A stretch of DNA of 64,000 nt from Stenotrophomonas sepilia (GTDB lineage: Bacteria > Pseudomonadota > Gammaproteobacteria > Xanthomonadales > Xanthomonadaceae): the NCBI RefSeq assembly GCF_003244875.1, contig NZ_LXXZ01000082.1, positions 1 to 64,000 on the forward strand, read 5' to 3'. Both the position numbers and the translations under genes were made by a program. Shown here piece after piece: positions 60,894 to 64,000 of the stretch; position 1 is the first letter of the stretch, and each line of letters starts with the position of its first letter. The notes beneath the pieces were generated by a model. That model searched no databases. It saw nothing but the letters and a program-made list of their open reading frames with translations, and was not told the origin of the DNA.

Positions 60894-61996
60894 GGCTGCG
60901 CCCGATGCGTTTCGACCTGTACCTGGGCCGGTCGGTGTTCACCACCGTGCTGCTGACCTGGGCGGTGCTGGTGGGCCTGGACGTGGTGATGGCCTTCTCC
61001 GGCGAGTTCAAGGACATCGGCAAGAACGGCTACACCCTGGGCCATGCCGCCGCGTGGGTGCTGTACACCGTGCCGCGCCGCGCCTACACGATGTTCCCGA
61101 CGGCCGCGGTGATCGGCGCACTGATGGGCCTGGGCCAGCTGGCCGCGACCTCGGAGCTGACCGCACTGCGTGCACTGGGCCTGTCGCGCAAGCGCCTGAG
61201 CGTGTCGGTGGCGATTGCGCTGTCGCTGCTGACCGCGGTGATGGTGCTCAGCGCCGAGACGCTGGGCCCGTGGGGCCAGGACCGTGCCGATGCGCTGAAA
61301 TCCAGCGCCAAATGGGGGCGGGATATTGCCACTACCCGTTACTCGGGGCTGTGGGCACGCGAAGGCGACAGCTTCCTCAATGCGCAGAGCGGCGAGGAGC
61401 AGCTGGTGGGCGACAAGGGCACGCGGCTGATCCTGCGTGATGTGCGCCTGTACCGGGTCGCCGAAGACGGCAAGATCGCCTCGTTGACCCATGCCGCCAC
61501 CGCCGAGCACGACAAGGACGGCTGGGTGTTGACCGGCGTGCGCCGCGACACCTTTGGCGAGCGCTCGGCAACCCGTCAGGAAGTGGCACGTGAGCCCTGG
61601 AACTCGAAGTTGGACCCGGCCGCGCTGGCGACCGGTATCGCCAAGCCGCGCAACCTCAGCGTGTCCGAGCTGAGCACCAGCATTGCCTACCGCGAACGCA
61701 ACGGGCTGGACGCGCGCGATTTCGAGGATGTGTACTGGAGCCGCTGGTTCTATCCGGTGAACGTGCTGGCCCTGTGCCTGGCGGCGGTGCCGTTCGCGTT
61801 CGGATCGCTGCGCAGCGGCGGCATGGGCAAGCGCTTGTTCCTGGGCATCCTGTTCGCATTGGGCTTCTGGCTGCTGCAGCTGTTCTTCGGCCGCATGGCC
61901 GGCGCGCTGAAGTTCGATTACCGCATTGCCTACGCGTTGCCGCCGATCGTGATGCTGGCGGTATCCGGACTGCTGTTCCGGCGCAAGTCGGGCTGA
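60890..61996 (+). CDS. lptG: LPS export ABC transporter permease LptG
   Basis: A 368-residue partner of LptF with the same topology. MRFDLYLGRSVFTTVLLTW starts the fold (a Met at 60905-region follows the annotated ATG 60890), TAVIGALMGLGQLAATSELTALRALGLS is quoted here in part as ATSELTALRALG, the coupling helix that contacts LptB. A GTAG REP pair follows at 62008-62076. Confidence 0.95.
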   Translation: MRLRPMRFDLYLGRSVFTTVLLTWAVLVGLDVVMAFSGEFKDIGKNGYTLGHAAAWVLYTVPRRAYTMFPTAAVIGALMGLGQLAATSELTALRALGLSRKRLSVSVAIALSLLTAVMVLSAETLGPWGQDRADALKSSAKWGRDIATTRYSGLWAREGDSFLNAQSGEEQLVGDKGTRLILRDVRLYRVAEDGKIASLTHAATAEHDKDGWVLTGVRRDTFGERSATRQEVAREPWNSKLDPAALATGIAKPRNLSVSELSTSIAYRERNGLDARDFEDVYWSRWFYPVNVLALCLAAVPFAFGSLRSGGMGKRLFLGILFALGFWLLQLFFGRMAGALKFDYRIAYALPPIVMLAVSGLLFRRKSG

Positions 61997-62007
61997 TTCT
62001 GATTGTT

Positions 62008-62076
62008 GTAGAGCCGAGCCTGTGCTCGGCTGTCACGTACAGTGCGGAAAGCAGCCGAGCACGGGCTCGGCGCTAC
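62008..62076. repeat. GTAG REP (SMAG) inverted pair
   Basis: GTAGAGCCGAGCCTGTGCTCGG at 62008, quoted in part as GTAGAGCCGAGCC, is mirrored by GGGCTCGGCGCTAC ending at 62076. The two elements face each other and separate lptG from the convergent RDD gene. Confidence 0.82.
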
Positions 62077-62086
62077 AGACAGCGCC

Positions 62087-62578
62087 TTACCGTTTCGGCA
62101 TCCGCACCAGGCGGGTACCGCTGGCGCGGTCGTGCCAGGTCAGGCGTTGGCGGTCGACCCACGCCCACCAGAATCCCAGACCGCCCAGCAGCAGGGAAAG
62201 CGTGCCTACCGCAAAGCGCAGCCACAACTGCCCGCGCCGCAACGGCGTGCCATCGATTGATTGCACTTTCAGCCGCCACGGGCGCATCCCCAGGGTCTGT
62301 CCGCCGCGGCGCCAGCTGGCCGTGGCGTACCAGCCCGTGATCGCCCAGCACACCGCCCACAGCAGCCATTGCCAGGCACTGAATGGCGCGATGTTCTCGC
62401 GCTGCGCGTGGCCGCTGAAGGTGTAGGCGAGGGTGAACAGCGTGCCGGCCAGCATCCAGAGCGCCAGCACCGGCAGTGCGTCGTAGACCATCGCCAGCGC
62501 GCGCCACAGCAGCAATGCGCGCGGATGGAGCATTTCGGTAGCGGCCGCAGGGGCCGTGTCGGTAGCAGGGCGGGACAT
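62087..62578 (-). CDS. RDD family membrane protein
   Basis: A 163-residue protein with four hydrophobic segments and the RDD signature as [19 protein letters not shown] in the first helix (Asp retained) and [16 protein letters not shown] after the third. [12 protein letters not shown] closes the domain. Function unknown; some RDD proteins are ion antiporters. ATG 62578 is chosen since the [10 protein letters not shown] leader fits relatives. It is divergent from xerD. Confidence 0.88.
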   Translation of the reverse strand: MSRPATDTAPAAATEMLHPRALLLWRALAMVYDALPVLALWMLAGTLFTLAYTFSGHAQRENIAPFSAWQWLLWAVCWAITGWYATASWRRGGQTLGMRPWRLKVQSIDGTPLRRGQLWLRFAVGTLSLLLGGLGFWWAWVDRQRLTWHDRASGTRLVRMPKR

Positions 62579-62634
62579 GCGCCGAGCATACGCAAAGCTG
62601 GCCGTGCCCGCAGTGGCCCTCGTATCCTGCACGC

Positions 62635-63612
62635 ATGGCCCTTGTCTCCACCCCCGCCGAACGCCGCCAGCTGGTCCAGCAACTACCCGAGCTTCGCGCC
62701 GACGACAGCGTGCGCATCCAGCGCTTCCTCGATGCGATCTGGGCCGAGAACGGCCTGGCCCGTGCCACCCTCGACAGCTACCGGCGTGACCTCGAAGGGT
62801 TGGCGCGCTGGATGGATGGACGCGACGGTGGCCTGGCCGGCATCGAGCGTCCCGGATTGTTCGAGTATCTGGCCTGGCGCACCCGGCATGGCTGGTCGCC
62901 GCGCAGCAATGCGCGCCTGCTGTCGGCGTTGCGGGCGTTCTTCGCCGATGGCGTGCGGCGCGGCGAACGCAGCGAGGACCCGAGTGCGCTGCTGGATCCG
63001 CCGAAGCTGCCACGATTGCTGCCCAAGGCGCTGGCCGAGAGCCAGATCGACGCGCTGTTGGCAGCACCGGATGTCGACAGCCCACTGGGCCTGCGCGATC
63101 GCGCCATGCTGGAACTGATGTATGCCGCCGGCCTGCGCGTGAGCGAGCTGGTGTTGCTGCCGGCCACGGCGGTCAACCTTCGCCAGGGCGTGCTGCGGGT
63201 CACCGGCAAGGGCAGCAAGGAACGGCTGGTGCCGCTGGGCGAGGAATCCCAGCACTGGCTGGAGCGTTACCTGCAGCAGTCGCGCCCGCAGCTGGTCGGC
63301 AAGGGCAAGGTGCATGCCCTGGCGGATGGGCAGACCCCGTTGTTCGTCGAACCGACGCTGCATGCGCTGACCCGGCAGGCGTTCTGGCATCTGGTCAAGC
63401 GCCACGCACAGGTGGCCGGCATCGACCCGGCGCGGATCAGCCCGCATGGCCTGCGGCACAGCTTCGCCACCCATCTGCTCAACCGCGGTGCCGACCTGCG
63501 CGCGCTGCAGATGCTGCTCGGCCACAGTTCATTGTCGACTACCCAGATCTATACCCTGGTCGCGCGCGAGCACCTGCAGAAGCTGCACGCCCGCCACCAT
63601 CCGCGTGGCTGA
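62635..63612 (+). CDS. xerD: Site-specific tyrosine recombinase XerD
   Basis: A 325-residue recombinase that with XerC resolves chromosome dimers at dif. The catalytic set is complete: Arg in [10 protein letters not shown], Lys in [23 protein letters not shown] (His-x2-Arg), [13 protein letters not shown] (His and Tyr). It is the housekeeping XerD, not a phage integrase: dsbC follows, as in E. coli, and no att site or phage genes are near. Confidence 0.95.
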   Translation: MALVSTPAERRQLVQQLPELRADDSVRIQRFLDAIWAENGLARATLDSYRRDLEGLARWMDGRDGGLAGIERPGLFEYLAWRTRHGWSPRSNARLLSALRAFFADGVRRGERSEDPSALLDPPKLPRLLPKALAESQIDALLAAPDVDSPLGLRDRAMLELMYAAGLRVSELVLLPATAVNLRQGVLRVTGKGSKERLVPLGEESQHWLERYLQQSRPQLVGKGKVHALADGQTPLFVEPTLHALTRQAFWHLVKRHAQVAGIDPARISPHGLRHSFATHLLNRGADLRALQMLLGHSSLSTTQIYTLVAREHLQKLHARHHPRG

Positions 63613-63712
63613 GCGCCGGGCTGAATCGCTGCCCGGGGCGCTGCCGGCCGTCGCCGCCCGGTCGCGGTGGCTGTGTCAGAATCCGGGGTCTTCTTCTGTC
63701 GCGGACCGCTCC

Positions 63713-64000
63713 ATGCTCCGATTTGCCATCGCCGCCGTGTTCGGTGCGCTCAGCCTGACCGCCTGCGCCCAGCCGGCTCCACCGGCCGCCAAGGCACCCG
63801 CCGCCGCTGCGGCCAAGGCCAGTCCGGCCGCGAATGCGCCCGCCGACCAGGCGGTACGCGCCGCACTGACCGCGTTGAACCCCGGTTTCCAGGTGGACTA
63901 CATTGGCGCCGCGCCTTTCCCCGGCTTCCGCGAGGTCGTCGTTTCAGGCCAGCTTCTGTATGTGTCCGATGACGGCCGCTATCTGTTCCAGTCTCAGCCC
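63713..64000 (+). CDS. dsbC: Thiol:disulfide interchange protein DsbC (start only)
   Basis: The first 96 codons of a periplasmic disulfide isomerase; the window ends before the catalytic CxxC domain. The signal peptide ends in a lipobox-like LSLTACAQP, so a lipid-anchored form is possible. An Ala/Pro-rich linker leads to the DsbC dimerisation domain: FPGFREVVVSGQLLYVSDDG RYLF-type sequence (in part FPGFREVVVSG, YVSDDGRYLF). xerD-dsbC adjacency matches E. coli. Confidence 0.85.
   Translation, partial: MLRFAIAAVFGALSLTACAQPAPPAAKAPAAAAAKASPAANAPADQAVRAALTALNPGFQVDYIGAAPFPGFREVVVSGQLLYVSDDGRYLFQSQP

Noticed and set aside
62635..63612. XerD as a phage or island integrase
   Set aside because: Gene neighbourhood (dsbC next) and full-length XerD sequence fit the housekeeping recombinase; no attachment repeats or phage genes were seen.

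Overview
The window is high-GC chromosomal DNA from a gammaproteobacterium of the Lysobacteraceae (Xanthomonadaceae), most likely Stenotrophomonas (S. maltophilia complex). This rests on gene order (metB - LPS genes - etfA/etfB - rmlBACD - xanB/xanA), on Xanthomonas-like proteins throughout, and on several short intergenic palindromes headed by GTAG (SMAG/REP type) that are typical of S. maltophilia. The genus is an inference; no 16S rRNA gene is present. I saw no tRNA, rRNA, CRISPR array, prophage or insertion sequence.

Left part (1-9.8 kb): the end of tyrosine/phenylalanine degradation (fumarylacetoacetase and maleylacetoacetate isomerase), a two-gene UdgX / radical-SAM operon of unsettled function, the type IV pilus ATPase gene pilU, two small envelope proteins (DUF4398 and an OmpA-like protein), a DUF465 protein with a possible tiny upstream ORF, and cystathionine beta-synthase. 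Long palindromic repeats separate several of these genes.

Middle (9.9-38.8 kb): the LPS/O-antigen locus, bounded by metB and etfA as in Xanthomonas. It starts with an ABC exporter (wzm, wzt with a glycan-binding tail) and a 1137-residue fusion of methyltransferase, coiled coil and two glycosyltransferases. Next come four genes for GDP-D-glycero-D-manno-heptose, a methyltransferase, and a Gtr/Arn-like set (membrane glycosyltransferase, GtrA flippase, DegT aminotransferase, polyprenyl-phosphate glycosyltransferase). A tight operon follows, encoding an acyl carrier protein, an SDR reductase, an AMP-forming ligase, a LuxE-like acyl-protein synthetase, a LuxC-like acyl reductase and a PglD/NeuD-like acyltransferase. 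I read the second half as building and placing an acylated amino sugar; the LuxE/LuxC pair is its most unusual part. Beyond etfAB lie rmlBACD (dTDP-L-rhamnose) and xanB/xanA (GDP-mannose and glucose-1-phosphate precursors).

Right part (38.8-64 kb): mostly housekeeping genes. They are a SWIM/SNF2 helicase, a two-subunit 3-oxoacid CoA-transferase, an AlkB-like dioxygenase, a four-gene MCE/Mla-type lipid transporter, a ThrE exporter, an H-NS protein, proS, pssA, a candidate holD next to rimI, an EamA transporter, and the conserved block valS-holC-pepA with lptF-lptG diverging from it. The window ends with an RDD protein, xerD and the start of dsbC. All coordinates, domain boundaries and motif positions come from reading the sequence by eye; family names are from recognition, not database searches.
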